From the NCBI RefSeq assembly GCF_019890635.1, contig NZ_JAIOAB010000021.1:40200-104199 (forward strand): DNA of 64,000 nucleotides, in the 5' to 3' direction. Positions within the stretch are counted from its first letter, which is position 1, and each line of letters starts with the position of its first letter. This document shows positions 25,930 through 34,529 of this stretch, in pieces. The notes beneath the pieces were generated by a model. It searched no databases. It saw only the letters and a program-made list of their open reading frames with translations, and was not told the origin of the DNA. The position numbers and the translations under genes were made by a program. This stretch comes from Streptomyces sennicomposti (lineage in GTDB: Bacteria; Actinomycetota; Actinomycetes; Streptomycetales; Streptomycetaceae).

Positions 25930-26622
25930 ATGGCGGACCGCGAGCAGGCAGACCCCGACACCCCGATCCGGGTCTTCCTCCTCGACGACCACGAGGTGGT
26001 ACGCCGTGGGGTGCACGACCTGCTGAACGACGAGGCGGACATCGAGGTCGTCGGCGAGGCCGGCACCGTGGAGCAGGCCCTCGTACGCGTCCCCGCCCTG
26101 CGCCCGGACGTGGCGGTGCTCGACGTGCGGCTGCCGGACGGCGACGGGGTGACCGTCTGCCGCGAGCTGCGCTCCCGCCTGCCGGAACTGGCCTGTCTGA
26201 TGCTGACCTCGTTCGACGACGAGGAAGCGCTGCTGGACTCGATCATGGCGGGCGCCTCCGGCTATGTGCTGAAGCAGATCCAGGGCTCGGACCTGGTCTC
26301 GGCGGTGCGCACCGTCGCCCGCGGCCAGTCGCTGCTCGACCCCAGCGCCACCACCAAGCTGATGGCCCGGCTGCGCGGCGGACAGCAGCAGGAGGAGCAG
26401 CCGGACGCACTGCCCGGCCTGACCGAGCGGGAGCGGGAGATCCTGGCCCTGATCGGCGAGGGCCTCACCAACCGCCAGATCGGCCAGCGCCTCTACCTCG
26501 CCGAGAAGACGGTCAAGAACCACATCTCCCGCCTCCTCGCCAAGCTCGGCGTGGAACGCCGGATCCAGGCCGCCGTCATCGCCACCCAGGCCCGGGACCG
26601 GCTGCGCGGCGACAACCGCTGA
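25930..26622 (+). CDS. NarL/LuxR-type response regulator, DevR/OsdR-like
   Basis: Two-domain transcription factor of 230 residues. The receiver domain has acidic pocket DD at 19-20, phospho-acceptor Asp65 in [21 protein letters not shown] (switch Thr) and GYVLKQIQG (conserved Lys). The LuxR helix-turn-helix is [44 protein letters not shown] at about 165-205. AAGGAG precedes the ATG. It lies 177 bp upstream of a GAF-GAF sensor kinase on the same strand, its likely partner. The neighbourhood (Rv1733c-like, PPOX, Acg nitroreductase, hemerythrin) and the 14-bp boxes suggest that it controls a dormancy/low-oxygen regulon like DosR in mycobacteria and OsdR in S. coelicolor. Confidence 0.9.
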   Translation: MADREQADPDTPIRVFLLDDHEVVRRGVHDLLNDEADIEVVGEAGTVEQALVRVPALRPDVAVLDVRLPDGDGVTVCRELRSRLPELACLMLTSFDDEEALLDSIMAGASGYVLKQIQGSDLVSAVRTVARGQSLLDPSATTKLMARLRGGQQQEEQPDALPGLTEREREILALIGEGLTNRQIGQRLYLAEKTVKNHISRLLAKLGVERRIQAAVIATQARDRLRGDNR

Positions 26623-26799
26623 CGTATCACCGCACAACCGCCGGATCCCGATCTGTCCGGACCCGTCCCGTCCGCCGCCGCGCACGCCGCCGGCCGTTTC
26701 CGCGCGGTGTCCCATCGCTGTGCCCTTCCGCGGCGCCACCCGCTACTGTGACCCGAGAGCAGTACGTTCTCGGCACGTCGTGGGCATGGAGGAACAGCG

Positions 26800-28527
26800 G
26801 TGGGAAGCTCCGAGGAGGCCGCCCGCGTCCGCCTGCCGCAGCTGCGGCTGGACGAGCTGCTGGAGGAACTCCAGGCCCGTCTGGACGCGGCGCGCGGCAC
26901 CCGGGACCGGGTGCACAGCCTGCTGGAGGCGGTGCTGTCCGTCGGCCGCGAGCTGGACCTCGAACCGGTCCTGCACAGCATCGTCGAAGCGGCGGCGACG
27001 CTCGTGGACGCCGAGTACGCGGCGCTGGGTGTGATCGGTCCGGACGGCAGGCGCCTGTCCGCGTTCCACACCATCGGCGTCAGCGACGAGCAGATCGCCA
27101 GGATCGGTCCGTTCCCGGAAGGGCATGGGATTCTGGGGGAGTTGATCCGGCATCCGGAGCCGTTGCGGTTGGCGAAGCTGTCGGAGCATCCGGCGTCGTA
27201 CGGTTTTCCGGCGCATCATCCGCCGATGAACACGTTTCTGGGTGTGCCGATCCGGGTGCGGGACCAGGTGTTCGGCAACCTGTATCTGACCGAGAAGCGG
27301 GGTGGGGCGGAGTTCGACGAGGAGGACGAGTCGGTCCTGTCGACGCTGGCGGTGGCCGCGGGTGTGGCGATCGACAACGCGCGGTTGTACGAGGAGTCCC
27401 GGCTGCGGGAGCGGTGGCTGCGGGCCAACGCGGAGATCACCCGCAGCCTCATGTCCGGCGCCGCCCAGACGGACGTGCTCAAACTCATCGCCGAACGCGC
27501 CCGCGAGATCACCGGCGCGGCCCTGGCCGCCATGTCCACCCCGGTGAAGGGCACCGACACCCTCACCGTGGAAGTCGCCATAGGCCGGCAGGCGGAGGCC
27601 CACCGCGGCCTGGTGCTCTCCGTCGAGGGCACGCTGACCGGCAAGGCGTTCGCCGACGGCGCCCCCGTGCGCAGCGCGGACGTCGCGCACGACGAACGCG
27701 TCACGTCCGGACCGCCCCGGTTCACCGGCCTCGGACCGGCCGTGGCCGTCCCGATCCGCGCCGGCGACCACATCCGGGGCGTGGTGCTGCTCGCCCGGGA
27801 GGCCGGCTCCACCGACTTCTCCGACAAGGAGCTGGAACCCCTCAAGAGCTTCGCGGGGCAGGCCGCGCTGGCGATGGAGCTGGCCGAGCGGCGGCAGGAC
27901 GCGGAGCAGATCGCGTTGCTGGAGGACCGCGACCGGATCGCCCGTGACCTGCACGACCTGGCCATCCAGCGACTGTTCGCCACCGGGATGACCCTGCAGA
28001 GCGCGGGCCGGTTCATCGACCACGAGGGCGCCAAGGAGCGGGTGCTGCGGGCGGTGGACGACCTGGACGAGACGATCAAGATCGTCCGCTCGACCATCTT
28101 CGGCCTGCGGGCCCGTGACGGCGACGCGGCGCCCGGCCTGCGCGCCCGGGTCGTACGAGTGGTGGGCGAGGTGGCGCCCGCGCTGGGTTTCGCACCCAGC
28201 CTGCGCATGGAGGGGCTGCTCGACACCCATGTGGCCAGGGAGACCGCCGACCACGTCGTGGCGGTGCTGTCCGAGGCGCTGACGAACGTCGCCCGGCACG
28301 CGCACGCCACCCGCGCGGAGGTGGTGCTGGAGACGGACGGCAAGACCGTGCAGCTCACGGTCACCGACAACGGCGTGGGCATCCCCGCCGAAGGCCGCCG
28401 CAGCGGGCTGGCCAACATGGCCGAACGCGCCCGGCAGCTCGGCGGCGACCTGGAGTGGACCACACCCGACGACGGCGGGACGAGACTCTTCTGGCACGCG
28501 CCGGTGGGCGGCGCACCGAGCGCGTAG
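26800..28527 (+). CDS. GAF-GAF sensor histidine kinase (DevS/OsdK-like), paralog 1
   Basis: Cytoplasmic sensor of 575 residues. A short helix with RLPQLRLDELLEELQARLDAARGTRDRV leads to GAF-A at about 55-205 and GAF-B at about 225-370. HisKA_3 contains DRDRIARDLHDLAIQRLFA with phospho-His385, and the HATPase domain has DNGVGIPAEGRRSGLANMAERA. GAF-A contains GFPAHHPPMNTFLGVP; the His before PPM (residue 138 or 139) corresponds to the heme-ligating His149 of M. tuberculosis DevS, so heme-based O2/NO/CO sensing is likely. GTG 26800 follows GGAGGAA. Nucleotides 27118-27442 are almost identical to the second paralog 3.4 kb away. Confidence 0.92.
   Translation: MGSSEEAARVRLPQLRLDELLEELQARLDAARGTRDRVHSLLEAVLSVGRELDLEPVLHSIVEAAATLVDAEYAALGVIGPDGRRLSAFHTIGVSDEQIARIGPFPEGHGILGELIRHPEPLRLAKLSEHPASYGFPAHHPPMNTFLGVPIRVRDQVFGNLYLTEKRGGAEFDEEDESVLSTLAVAAGVAIDNARLYEESRLRERWLRANAEITRSLMSGAAQTDVLKLIAERAREITGAALAAMSTPVKGTDTLTVEVAIGRQAEAHRGLVLSVEGTLTGKAFADGAPVRSADVAHDERVTSGPPRFTGLGPAVAVPIRAGDHIRGVVLLAREAGSTDFSDKELEPLKSFAGQAALAMELAERRQDAEQIALLEDRDRIARDLHDLAIQRLFATGMTLQSAGRFIDHEGAKERVLRAVDDLDETIKIVRSTIFGLRARDGDAAPGLRARVVRVVGEVAPALGFAPSLRMEGLLDTHVARETADHVVAVLSEALTNVARHAHATRAEVVLETDGKTVQLTVTDNGVGIPAEGRRSGLANMAERARQLGGDLEWTTPDDGGTRLFWHAPVGGAPSA
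27118..27442 (+). repeat. 325-bp near-identical block shared by the two kinases, copy 1
   Basis: Only 3 mismatches to 30555-30879 (two in CTGTAYCTGACSGAGAAG and one in GAGGAGTCSCGG). It encodes the second half of GAF-A including the putative heme His. Its codon use differs from both flanks: many T- and G-ending codons such as GTT, TTG, CAT and GGT. Flanking parts of the same genes are much more divergent and C-ending. Confidence 0.92.
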
Positions 28528-28690
28528 GGCGAGCGCGAGCGCGCACCGAGCGGCAGAAGCTCACGCAGCGAGCGCGCAGCGAGCGCCCAGGGCGCGCGCC
28601 GGGGGTGCGCCGAGCGCCCGGAATGCGCGCCGAGCGCCCAGGGCCCGTGCCGAGCGCGCCGGGGGGTGCGCCGGGGTGCGCCGCCTCCGG
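28528..28690. repeat. Low-complexity CGAGCGC/GCGCCGAGCGCC repeats after kinase 1
   Basis: The words CGAGCGC and GCGCCGAGCGCCC(A/G)G recur about ten times with irregular spacing. The region can fold extensively. It holds no gene. Confidence 0.7.
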
Positions 28691-28710
28691 GCCACGCCCC
28701 CCGCTCCGCC

Positions 28711-29412
28711 TCACCCGGTCTTCTGGTCCCACCGGGGCCCGACCAGCTCCCACTCCGCGGCCCACCGCTGCGAGCGGCGCCGGTCGAGGCGGCGGCGCGG
28801 AAGGGCGGCGGCGCCGTGGACGAGCGCGGCCAGCGCCAGCGCGGCCGACGCGCCGAAGAAGACCGACCCGGCGCGCGCCTCGCCCGTACCGGCCGGCTCG
28901 GTGGTGAGCGCACCCGTCCCGTCCTGCCAGACGGTGACCGTCGCCCCGGCCTTCGGGCCAGGGGTGAGCAGCGTACGGCCGGTGCGGACCGCGCCGTCGG
29001 GCGCGGTCCAGCGGACCTTCGCCAGGGCGCGGTAGACGTCGTTGCCGGTCGAGGTGGTGCGGGGCACGTCGGCGAGCAGGACGGCCCGCACCGGGCGACG
29101 GTCGGCGCGCTGCGCGGCGAAGTCGCGGTCCACGGCGCGGCCGACCACCGTCCCGACGAGCGCGCCGCCGACCACGATCACCGTCCACATCGCGAGCACG
29201 ATCCATGCCTCGACGATGTCGTCGCGGCGGCGCAGCGGGTTCCTACGCCACCGCCACAGCAGCCGCCGCGCCACCGCCGCCCGCCCCGCAAAGACCCCGC
29301 CGGACCCCTTGCCGGTCTGCGCACCCTTGCCGGACCTCGCGCTTCGGCCCGTTCCCGCGCCTTTGCCCGACCTCGCACCCCTGCCGGTCCTCGCGCCCCT
29401 GATGCCGCGCAC
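28711..29412 (-). CDS. Rv1733c-like membrane protein of the dormancy island
   Basis: Predicted inner-membrane protein of 233 residues, convergent with kinase 1. A basic Gly/Arg/Lys-rich tail with repeated GRSARSGKGA-type units (residues 1-45) precedes RRLLWRWRRNPLRRRDDIVEAW and the first membrane segment IVLAMWTVIVVGGALVGTVVG. An extracytoplasmic domain (VRAVLLADVPRTTSTGNDVYRALAKVRW, LTPGPKAGATVTVWQD) is followed by a second segment FFGASAALALAALVHGAAAL and a basic end. This two-helix layout is that of M. tuberculosis Rv1733c, a DosR regulon member. GTG 29412 with AAGGAGG at about 9 nt was chosen as start. Function unknown. Confidence 0.85.
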   Translation of the reverse strand: MRGIRGARTGRGARSGKGAGTGRSARSGKGAQTGKGSGGVFAGRAAVARRLLWRWRRNPLRRRDDIVEAWIVLAMWTVIVVGGALVGTVVGRAVDRDFAAQRADRRPVRAVLLADVPRTTSTGNDVYRALAKVRWTAPDGAVRTGRTLLTPGPKAGATVTVWQDGTGALTTEPAGTGEARAGSVFFGASAALALAALVHGAAALPRRRLDRRRSQRWAAEWELVGPRWDQKTG

Positions 29413-29471
29413 GACCCCCACCTCCTTGATCCCTGCCTTCGAAACTGCCAGCGGCCGGTCCGGGGCGACAG

Positions 29472-29570
29472 GGGCCGGACGGCCCTGTTCCGCCGGGACC
29501 ACCGGCCGCGCCCGGCCGGGGAGGCCGCCGCACCCGGGCCGTTCTCCGCGTCGGCCGGGACTCACGGCCC
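29472..29570. promoter_or_regulatory. Three OsdR-like boxes between divergent Rv1733c-like and PPOX genes
   Basis: GGGCCGGACGGCCC (29472-29485), GGGACCACCGGCCG (29495-29508, last base off) and GGGACTCACGGCCC (29557-29570). The third carries GGGACT, the half-site of the mycobacterial DevR box. They lie 60-158 bp upstream of the gene at 29412 and 87-185 bp upstream of the gene at 29657. Confidence 0.7.
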
Positions 29571-29656
29571 TCCCCCGGCGGGCCGGGGCCGCCGACGATG
29601 GGACGACAGGGCGAAACGGCCGTGGCGGCCGTACGAGTGGAGAGACGGACCCGCTG

Positions 29657-30097
29657 ATGGACCGTAACGACGGATTCCGCGAACTCGAACGACAGGAGTG
29701 CCTGCGGCTGCTGGCCAAGGCGCCGGTGGGCCGGGTGGTCCACACGCGCCACGCCCTGCCCGCCGTGCTCCCGGTCAACTTCTGGCTGGACGGCGACGGC
29801 GCGGTGCTGCTGCGCACCGCGGCCGACTCCGGGCTGGTGCGTTCGATCGACGGCGCGATCGTCGCCTTCGAGGCCGACGAGGTGGACGCGGGCGCCCACT
29901 CCGGGTGGAGCGTCGTGGTCACCGGCACCGCCTCGGTGGTGACCGACCCCGCCGAGCTGCGCCGCCTGGACCGCGACGGCCCGCGCTCCTGGGCGCCCTC
30001 GCCCTGCGAGGTCATCGTCCGGATCGAGCCCGAACTCGTCACGGGCCGCGAACTCGTCGGCGGCCTCACCGCGTACGGCCTCGAACGCTTCTTCTGA
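29657..30097 (+). CDS. Pyridoxamine 5'-phosphate oxidase-like FMN-binding split-barrel protein
   Basis: Small flavin- or F420-type split-barrel protein of 146 residues. MDRNDGFRELERQECLRLLAKAPVGRVVHTRHALPAVLPVNF is the standard N-terminal half. LLRTAADSGLVRSIDGAIVAFEADEVD and GWSVVVTGTASVVTDP complete the barrel. It closely resembles the protein at 34717-35142, and such proteins are common members of DosR-like regulons. The exact reaction is unknown; a reductase acting on small molecules is possible. No strong Shine-Dalgarno sequence is seen; ATG 29657 is set by the alignment to its paralog. Three OsdR-like boxes lie upstream. Confidence 0.9.
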   Translation: MDRNDGFRELERQECLRLLAKAPVGRVVHTRHALPAVLPVNFWLDGDGAVLLRTAADSGLVRSIDGAIVAFEADEVDAGAHSGWSVVVTGTASVVTDPAELRRLDRDGPRSWAPSPCEVIVRIEPELVTGRELVGGLTAYGLERFF

Positions 30098-30230
30098 CCC
30101 GCCCCGGCCACCCTCCGGCCCCCGCCCCGCTCCGCCGGGGCAGGTGTGGGGCGTCCGGAGCGGGCGGCTACCGTGACAGGGGACGACGGCGGCCGGCCGT
30201 TCGTACGTCGTGAGGGGCTTTGGAGGATCG

Positions 30231-31955
30231 GTGGAAGGCTCCGAGGGGCCCGGTGAGGCCCGGATGCGGCTGCCGCAGCTGCGGCTGGACGAGCTGCTGG
30301 AGGAGCTTCAAGCCCGGGTCGACGCGGCGCGCGGCACCCGGGACCGGGTGCACAGCCTGCTGGAGGCCGTGCTCTCCGTCGGCCGGGAACTGGATCTGGA
30401 ACAGGCGCTGCGCCGCATCGTCGAGGCCGCCGCGACCCTGGTCGACGCCCAGTACGCGGCGCTGGGTGTGATCGGCCCGAACGGCAGGATCCTGTCGGAC
30501 TTCCTGACGGTGGGGATGAGTGAGGAGCAGATCGCGAAGATCGGTCCGTTTCCCGAAGGGCATGGGATTCTGGGGGAGTTGATCCGGCATCCGGAGCCGT
30601 TGCGGTTGGCGAAGCTGTCGGAGCATCCGGCGTCGTACGGTTTTCCGGCGCATCATCCGCCGATGAACACGTTTCTGGGTGTGCCGATCCGGGTGCGGGA
30701 CCAGGTGTTCGGCAACCTGTACCTGACGGAGAAGCGGGGTGGGGCGGAGTTCGACGAGGAGGACGAGTCGGTCCTGTCGACGCTGGCGGTGGCCGCGGGT
30801 GTGGCGATCGACAACGCGCGGTTGTACGAGGAGTCGCGGCTGCGGGAGCGGTGGCTGCGGGCCAACGCGGAGATCACCCACGGTCTGATGTCGGGCAGCG
30901 CCCGGGGCGAGGCGCTGGGGCTGATCGCCGAACGCGCCCGCGAGATCACCGGCGCGGCGCTCGCCGTGGTCGCCGTCCCGATGGCGGACACCGACGCCCT
31001 CACCGTGGAACTCGCCATCGGGCCCGAGGCCCAGGCGCACCGCGGTCTGGTGCTGCCCCCGGACGACAGTCTGATCGGGCTCTCCTTCTCCACCGGCGCA
31101 CCCGTCACCAGCCCGGACATCTCGCGCGACGACCGGGTCTCGCCCGGGCCGCCGCGGTTCGCCGGGCTGGGACCGGCGGTCGCCGTGCCCGTCGGCGCGG
31201 GCGAGCGGGTGCGCGGCGTGGTCCTGCTGGTCCGGGAGAACGGGCGCAGCCCGTTCTCGGAGGAGGAGACGGAACCGCTCAAGAGCTTCGCCGCGCAGGC
31301 CGCGCTGGCGATGGAGCTGGCCGAGCGGCGGCGGGACGCGGAGCAGATCGCGCTGCTGGAGGACCGCGACCGGATCGCCCGTGACCTGCACGACCTGGCC
31401 ATCCAACGGCTCTTCGCCACCGGGATGACCCTGCAGAGCGCCGGCCGGTTCATCGACCACGCGAACGCGAAGGAACGCGTGCTGCGCGCCGTGGACGACC
31501 TGGACGAGACCATCAAGATCATCCGCTCGACCATCTTCGGCCTGCGTACCCGCGACGACGACGCCGCCCCCGGCCTGCGCGCCCGGATCGTGCGCGTGGC
31601 GGGCGAGGTGGCCCCCGCCCTGGGTTTCGCGCCCAGCCTGCGCATGGAAGGCCTGCTCGACACCGAGGTCCCCGACGAGGTCGCCGAACACCTGGTGGCG
31701 GTCGCCTCGGAGGCGCTGACGAACGTCGCCCGGCACGCGCACGCCGACCGTGTCGAGGTGGTGCTGGAGACGGACGGCGAGGCGGTACGCCTCGCGGTGA
31801 CCGACGACGGCGTGGGCATCCCCGCTGAGGGCCGCCGCAGCGGGCTGGCCAACATGGCGGAGCGCGCCCGCCGGCTCGGCGGCGACCTGGAGTGGACCAC
31901 ACCCGACGACGGCGGCACCGCACTGGTGTGGCGGGTACCGCTGAAAGCCGCCTGA
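30231..31955 (+). CDS. GAF-GAF sensor histidine kinase (DevS/OsdK-like), paralog 2
   Basis: 574 residues with the same order of domains as the kinase at 26800: GAF-A, GAF-B, HisKA_3 (DRDRIARDLHDLAIQRLFA, phospho-His387) and HATPase (DDGVGIPAEGRRSGLANMAERA). The putative heme His in GFPAHHPPMNTF is at residue 140 or 141. GTG 30231 with GGAGG before it aligns with the start of paralog 1; an upstream in-frame GTG at 30210 would add 7 residues. Nucleotides 30555-30879 match paralog 1 at 99 percent while the GAF-B regions have diverged, so the two kinases may sense different ligands yet feed the same response regulator, as DosS and DosT do. A hairpin terminator follows. Confidence 0.92.
   Translation: MEGSEGPGEARMRLPQLRLDELLEELQARVDAARGTRDRVHSLLEAVLSVGRELDLEQALRRIVEAAATLVDAQYAALGVIGPNGRILSDFLTVGMSEEQIAKIGPFPEGHGILGELIRHPEPLRLAKLSEHPASYGFPAHHPPMNTFLGVPIRVRDQVFGNLYLTEKRGGAEFDEEDESVLSTLAVAAGVAIDNARLYEESRLRERWLRANAEITHGLMSGSARGEALGLIAERAREITGAALAVVAVPMADTDALTVELAIGPEAQAHRGLVLPPDDSLIGLSFSTGAPVTSPDISRDDRVSPGPPRFAGLGPAVAVPVGAGERVRGVVLLVRENGRSPFSEEETEPLKSFAAQAALAMELAERRRDAEQIALLEDRDRIARDLHDLAIQRLFATGMTLQSAGRFIDHANAKERVLRAVDDLDETIKIIRSTIFGLRTRDDDAAPGLRARIVRVAGEVAPALGFAPSLRMEGLLDTEVPDEVAEHLVAVASEALTNVARHAHADRVEVVLETDGEAVRLAVTDDGVGIPAEGRRSGLANMAERARRLGGDLEWTTPDDGGTALVWRVPLKAA
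30555..30879 (+). repeat. 325-bp near-identical block shared by the two kinases, copy 2
   Basis: Second copy of the block at 27118-27442 (3 mismatches). The sharp borders and foreign-looking codon use point to recent gene conversion or to a transferred segment. Confidence 0.92.
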
Positions 31956-32042
31956 GCCGCCTTGAGACATCTGGCACACCTGGCACCTGACACAGACACA
32001 CCTGACACAGACACACCTGACACGCAGGGCCTCCTGAGACAC

Positions 32043-32075
32043 CGGGGCGGCCGGGCCCACGCCCCGGCCGCCCCG
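32043..32075. terminator. Hairpin between convergent kinase 2 and VKOR genes
   Basis: CGGGGCGGCCGGG (32043-32055), a 7-nt loop and CCCGGCCGCCCCG (32063-32075). Just before it lies a direct repeat of ACACCTGACACAGAC type (about 31976-32020). Confidence 0.78.
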
Positions 32076-32128
32076 CTCTGTCCCAGGAAGACCCCCACGC
32101 CCCGGCTCGTCGGCTCACCCCCTCACCC

Positions 32129-32863
32129 TCACACCAGGCTGCTCCAGTACGCCCAGAACCGGGTCAGGACCAGCATCGCGATCAGCCCGTACCAGGCGCC
32201 CAGCAGCAGCCACTGCGTCTCCAGCACCAGACGCAGCGCGCCCCGGGCGCGGTCCGGCACCCGGATGACGCCGTGCCGCAGGTTGTGCAGGGTCACGTAC
32301 CAGAACAGCGCGACGGTCACGACCCACACGGCGGCGCAGTAGGGGCAGATCCGGTTCAGGACGTACAGGGACTGGACGATCAGCCAGTGCACGAACACCA
32401 CCCCGGCCAGCGCCCCCGCGTTCAGCGCCAGCCACAGCCGCCGGTGCAGTCGGGCTCCGGCGGCCACGGCCACGCCCAGGGCGGCGACCGCCGCGAACGC
32501 GCCGAGGCCGAGCAGCATGTTGGGGAAGCCGAGCAGGTGTCCCTGCGCGCTCGCCATGGCGCTGCCGCAGCCGATGACCGGGCTGATGTCGCACGACAGC
32601 GGGTGTGCGGGGTCCTTCAGCACCCGCCAGTCCTCGACGGTGAGGGCGAAGGAGGCCAGCCAGCCGAGGACGCCGGTCACCGCGAGCACCAGGCCCACGG
32701 GCCGGTCGGCCGGCACGCCGGGCGCCGCCGCCCGTCGTGCCGCGTCGGCCCGCACCCCGCCCGGGGCGCTCACGCGGCCCGCCGACCGCGCGGACCGGTC
32801 GCCGGCCGGCCGCGCAGCGGGACGGGGGCGGTGGCGCGGCTGCGGCAGATCAGGTATCTCCAT
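32129..32863 (-). CDS. Vitamin K epoxide reductase (VKOR) family membrane protein
   Basis: Quinone-coupled thiol oxidoreductase of 244 residues that supports periplasmic disulfide formation. After a 65-residue Arg/Pro-rich cytoplasmic tail, the first helix VGLVLAVTGVLGWLASFALTVE is followed by the loop Cys pair CDISPVIGCGSAMAS. Two more helices lead to the active CxxC in NRICPYCAAVWVVTVALFW. The final helices are WLLLGAWYGLIAMLVLTRFW. ATG 32863 is set by the frame; no strong ribosome site is visible. It lies in the dormancy island with an OsdR-like box 92 bp upstream, so expression under reduced oxygen is plausible but inferred. Confidence 0.92.
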   Translation of the reverse strand: MEIPDLPQPRHRPRPAARPAGDRSARSAGRVSAPGGVRADAARRAAAPGVPADRPVGLVLAVTGVLGWLASFALTVEDWRVLKDPAHPLSCDISPVIGCGSAMASAQGHLLGFPNMLLGLGAFAAVAALGVAVAAGARLHRRLWLALNAGALAGVVFVHWLIVQSLYVLNRICPYCAAVWVVTVALFWYVTLHNLRHGVIRVPDRARGALRLVLETQWLLLGAWYGLIAMLVLTRFWAYWSSLV

Positions 32864-32954
32864 GGCCGGGAACCTAGGGCGCGGCGAGCGGCGGATCGTT
32901 GGGCCGAAGGCCCCGCGTCCACCGGCCGACGGCCCCGCCCGGACCCCCGGACCA

Positions 32955-32990
32955 GGGACCAACGGCCCTGCGACCGGGGCCGCTCGGCGC
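32955..32990. promoter_or_regulatory. OsdR-like boxes upstream of VKOR
   Basis: GGGACCAACGGCCC (32955-32968) within AGGGACCAACGGCCCT, followed by a weaker GGGCCGCTCGGCGC (32977-32990). A partial GGGCCGAAGGCCCC lies at 32901-32914. Confidence 0.62.
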
Positions 32991-32999
32991 TGGGGGAAG

Positions 33000-33300
33000 A
33001 CCACCCGCGTGATCCATGCTGACGGTGATCGAATCGGAGGCAGCGCATGGACCACCGCACCCCCTGCCGGCCCGGCCGCATCCCCCGTCCCAGGCCGAGG
33101 CGGGCGCGGGGTACGGACTGCGTCGTCCTCCGGTTCGGTCACCGTCCGGCCGTCGGCGGCCACGTCTGCCCTGACTCCCGCCCGGCCGGACGCACACTCG
33201 GCGGACGGTGGTCGTGAACGATGCCGGCGACTCGCCCTGTCCCGACGGCCGCAGAGGACTCCCGCTCTTCGAACCTGGGAACAGCCCCGCGCTGCATACC
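33000..33300. other. Part of a 620-bp intergenic region, no gene recognised
   Basis: The gap between divergent VKOR (start 32863) and nitroreductase (start 33487) has no convincing gene. Its informative parts are the OsdR-like boxes at either side. Confidence 0.5.
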
Positions 33301-33301
33301 C

Positions 33302-33392
33302 GGGCCCTGCGGCTCTGCGGCCTGCGGTCCGCGAAAGGCACCCGGGCCGTGCGGCCCTGCGGTCCGTGAGAGGCACCCGGGACCTGCGGCCC
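33302..33392 (+). promoter_or_regulatory. Tandem array of three OsdR-like boxes before the nitroreductase
   Basis: GGGCCCTGCGGCTC (33302-33315), GGGCCGTGCGGCCC (33344-33357) and GGGACCTGCGGCCC (33379-33392), at 42- and 35-bp steps. They are embedded in a partly repeated unit reading RAGGCACCCGGG...TGCGGCCCTGCGG. The array ends 95 bp before the start codon. Confidence 0.72.
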
Positions 33393-33486
33393 TGCGGAAG
33401 GACCGCTGAGCCCTCGCCCCGCGCCGGCGCGACGGCGCAGGGTGGACGGGAAGAGACGGTCTCGTGGAGTGTGTGGAGGAGCCGGC

Positions 33487-34512
33487 ATGCGGACACCGGA
33501 AGTCGACGCGACGGCCGTGGAGAGCCTGCTCCACGCGGCCGTCGCCGCGCCGTCGATGCACAACACCCAGCCCTGGCGGTTCGGGATGGAGGCGGACACC
33601 GGCGCGATCCACGTCCGCGCGGACCGCGCACGGCGGTTGCCCCACTGCGATCCGCAACTGCGCGCACAGCACCTGTCGGTGGGCGCGGCCGTCTTCAACC
33701 TCCGGGTCGCGGCGGCGCACTTGGGCTGGGAGCCCGACGTACGGCTGCTGCCCGACCCCGGCGACCCCGACCTGCTGGCCACCGTCCGGCTCACCGTCGC
33801 GACGGGCGGCACGCTGCCGTCGTACGGCGACCTGTACGACGCCGTGGCCCGGCGGCACACCAGCCGGATGCCGTTCACCGGCCGGCCGGTACCGGACCAC
33901 ATCGTGGCCGAGATGCTCACGGCGGCGCGCACCGAGGGCGGGCACCTCGACGTGCCCGGCGTCGTGGGCACCCGCGCACTGCTGCGGCTGACCGCGCTCG
34001 GCGAGGCGCGCAACGCCGCCGACCCGGACCGCGCCGCCGAGGCCCGGCACTGGATCACACCCCCGAACACACGCGCCCCGTACGGGATTCCGCTCACCTC
34101 GCTCGGCCCCAGGGATCTGGGCCGCCGGATGCCGATGCGGGACTTCACCGGCCCGCTGCCGGGACTTCCCCTGCCCGCGCTGCGCTTCGAACGGCACGCG
34201 CAGGTCGGCCTGTTGTGGACGGCGCACGACCGGCCGGCGGACTGGCTGCGGGCGGGACAGGCCCTGGAACGGGCCCTGCTGGTGGCCACCCGGCACGGGG
34301 TGCGCACCTCGATGCTGCACCAGGCGATGGAGTGGCCGGACCTGCGGGCGGCGATGAGCGGCACCCGGCAACGGTGCCACCCCCACCTGCTGATCCGCTT
34401 CGGCTACGGCCCGGACGGCGGCCCCACCCCCCGCGCGAGCACCCCGGCACGCCTTCCCGGGCAGGCAACGGGTGACCACGACGGGGTGACCGGCGAGCAG
34501 GCGACGCGCTGA
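33487..34512 (+). CDS. Acg-family nitroreductase-like flavoprotein
   Basis: FMN-fold protein of 341 residues. The N-terminal AAVAAPSMHNTQPWRF is the signature of the Acg/Rv2032-Rv3131 group of nitroreductases, which are DosR regulon members in mycobacteria and thought to bind or sequester flavin. Later SRMPFTGRPVPDHIVAEML and the C-terminal QRCHPHLLIRFGYGP are also typical. It is about twice the length of simple nitroreductases, as usual for this family (a pseudo-dimer). ATG 33487 follows GGAGGAG. Promoter control by the response regulator at 25930 is inferred from the box array. Confidence 0.92.
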   Translation: MRTPEVDATAVESLLHAAVAAPSMHNTQPWRFGMEADTGAIHVRADRARRLPHCDPQLRAQHLSVGAAVFNLRVAAAHLGWEPDVRLLPDPGDPDLLATVRLTVATGGTLPSYGDLYDAVARRHTSRMPFTGRPVPDHIVAEMLTAARTEGGHLDVPGVVGTRALLRLTALGEARNAADPDRAAEARHWITPPNTRAPYGIPLTSLGPRDLGRRMPMRDFTGPLPGLPLPALRFERHAQVGLLWTAHDRPADWLRAGQALERALLVATRHGVRTSMLHQAMEWPDLRAAMSGTRQRCHPHLLIRFGYGPDGGPTPRASTPARLPGQATGDHDGVTGEQATR

Positions 34513-34529
34513 CCGGGGCGTCCGGGCGC

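Noticed and set aside
26786..27034. ATG 26786 as the start of the first kinase
   Set aside because: It is in another frame and gives an Arg/Ser-rich shadow peptide; GTG 26800 aligns with the paralog.
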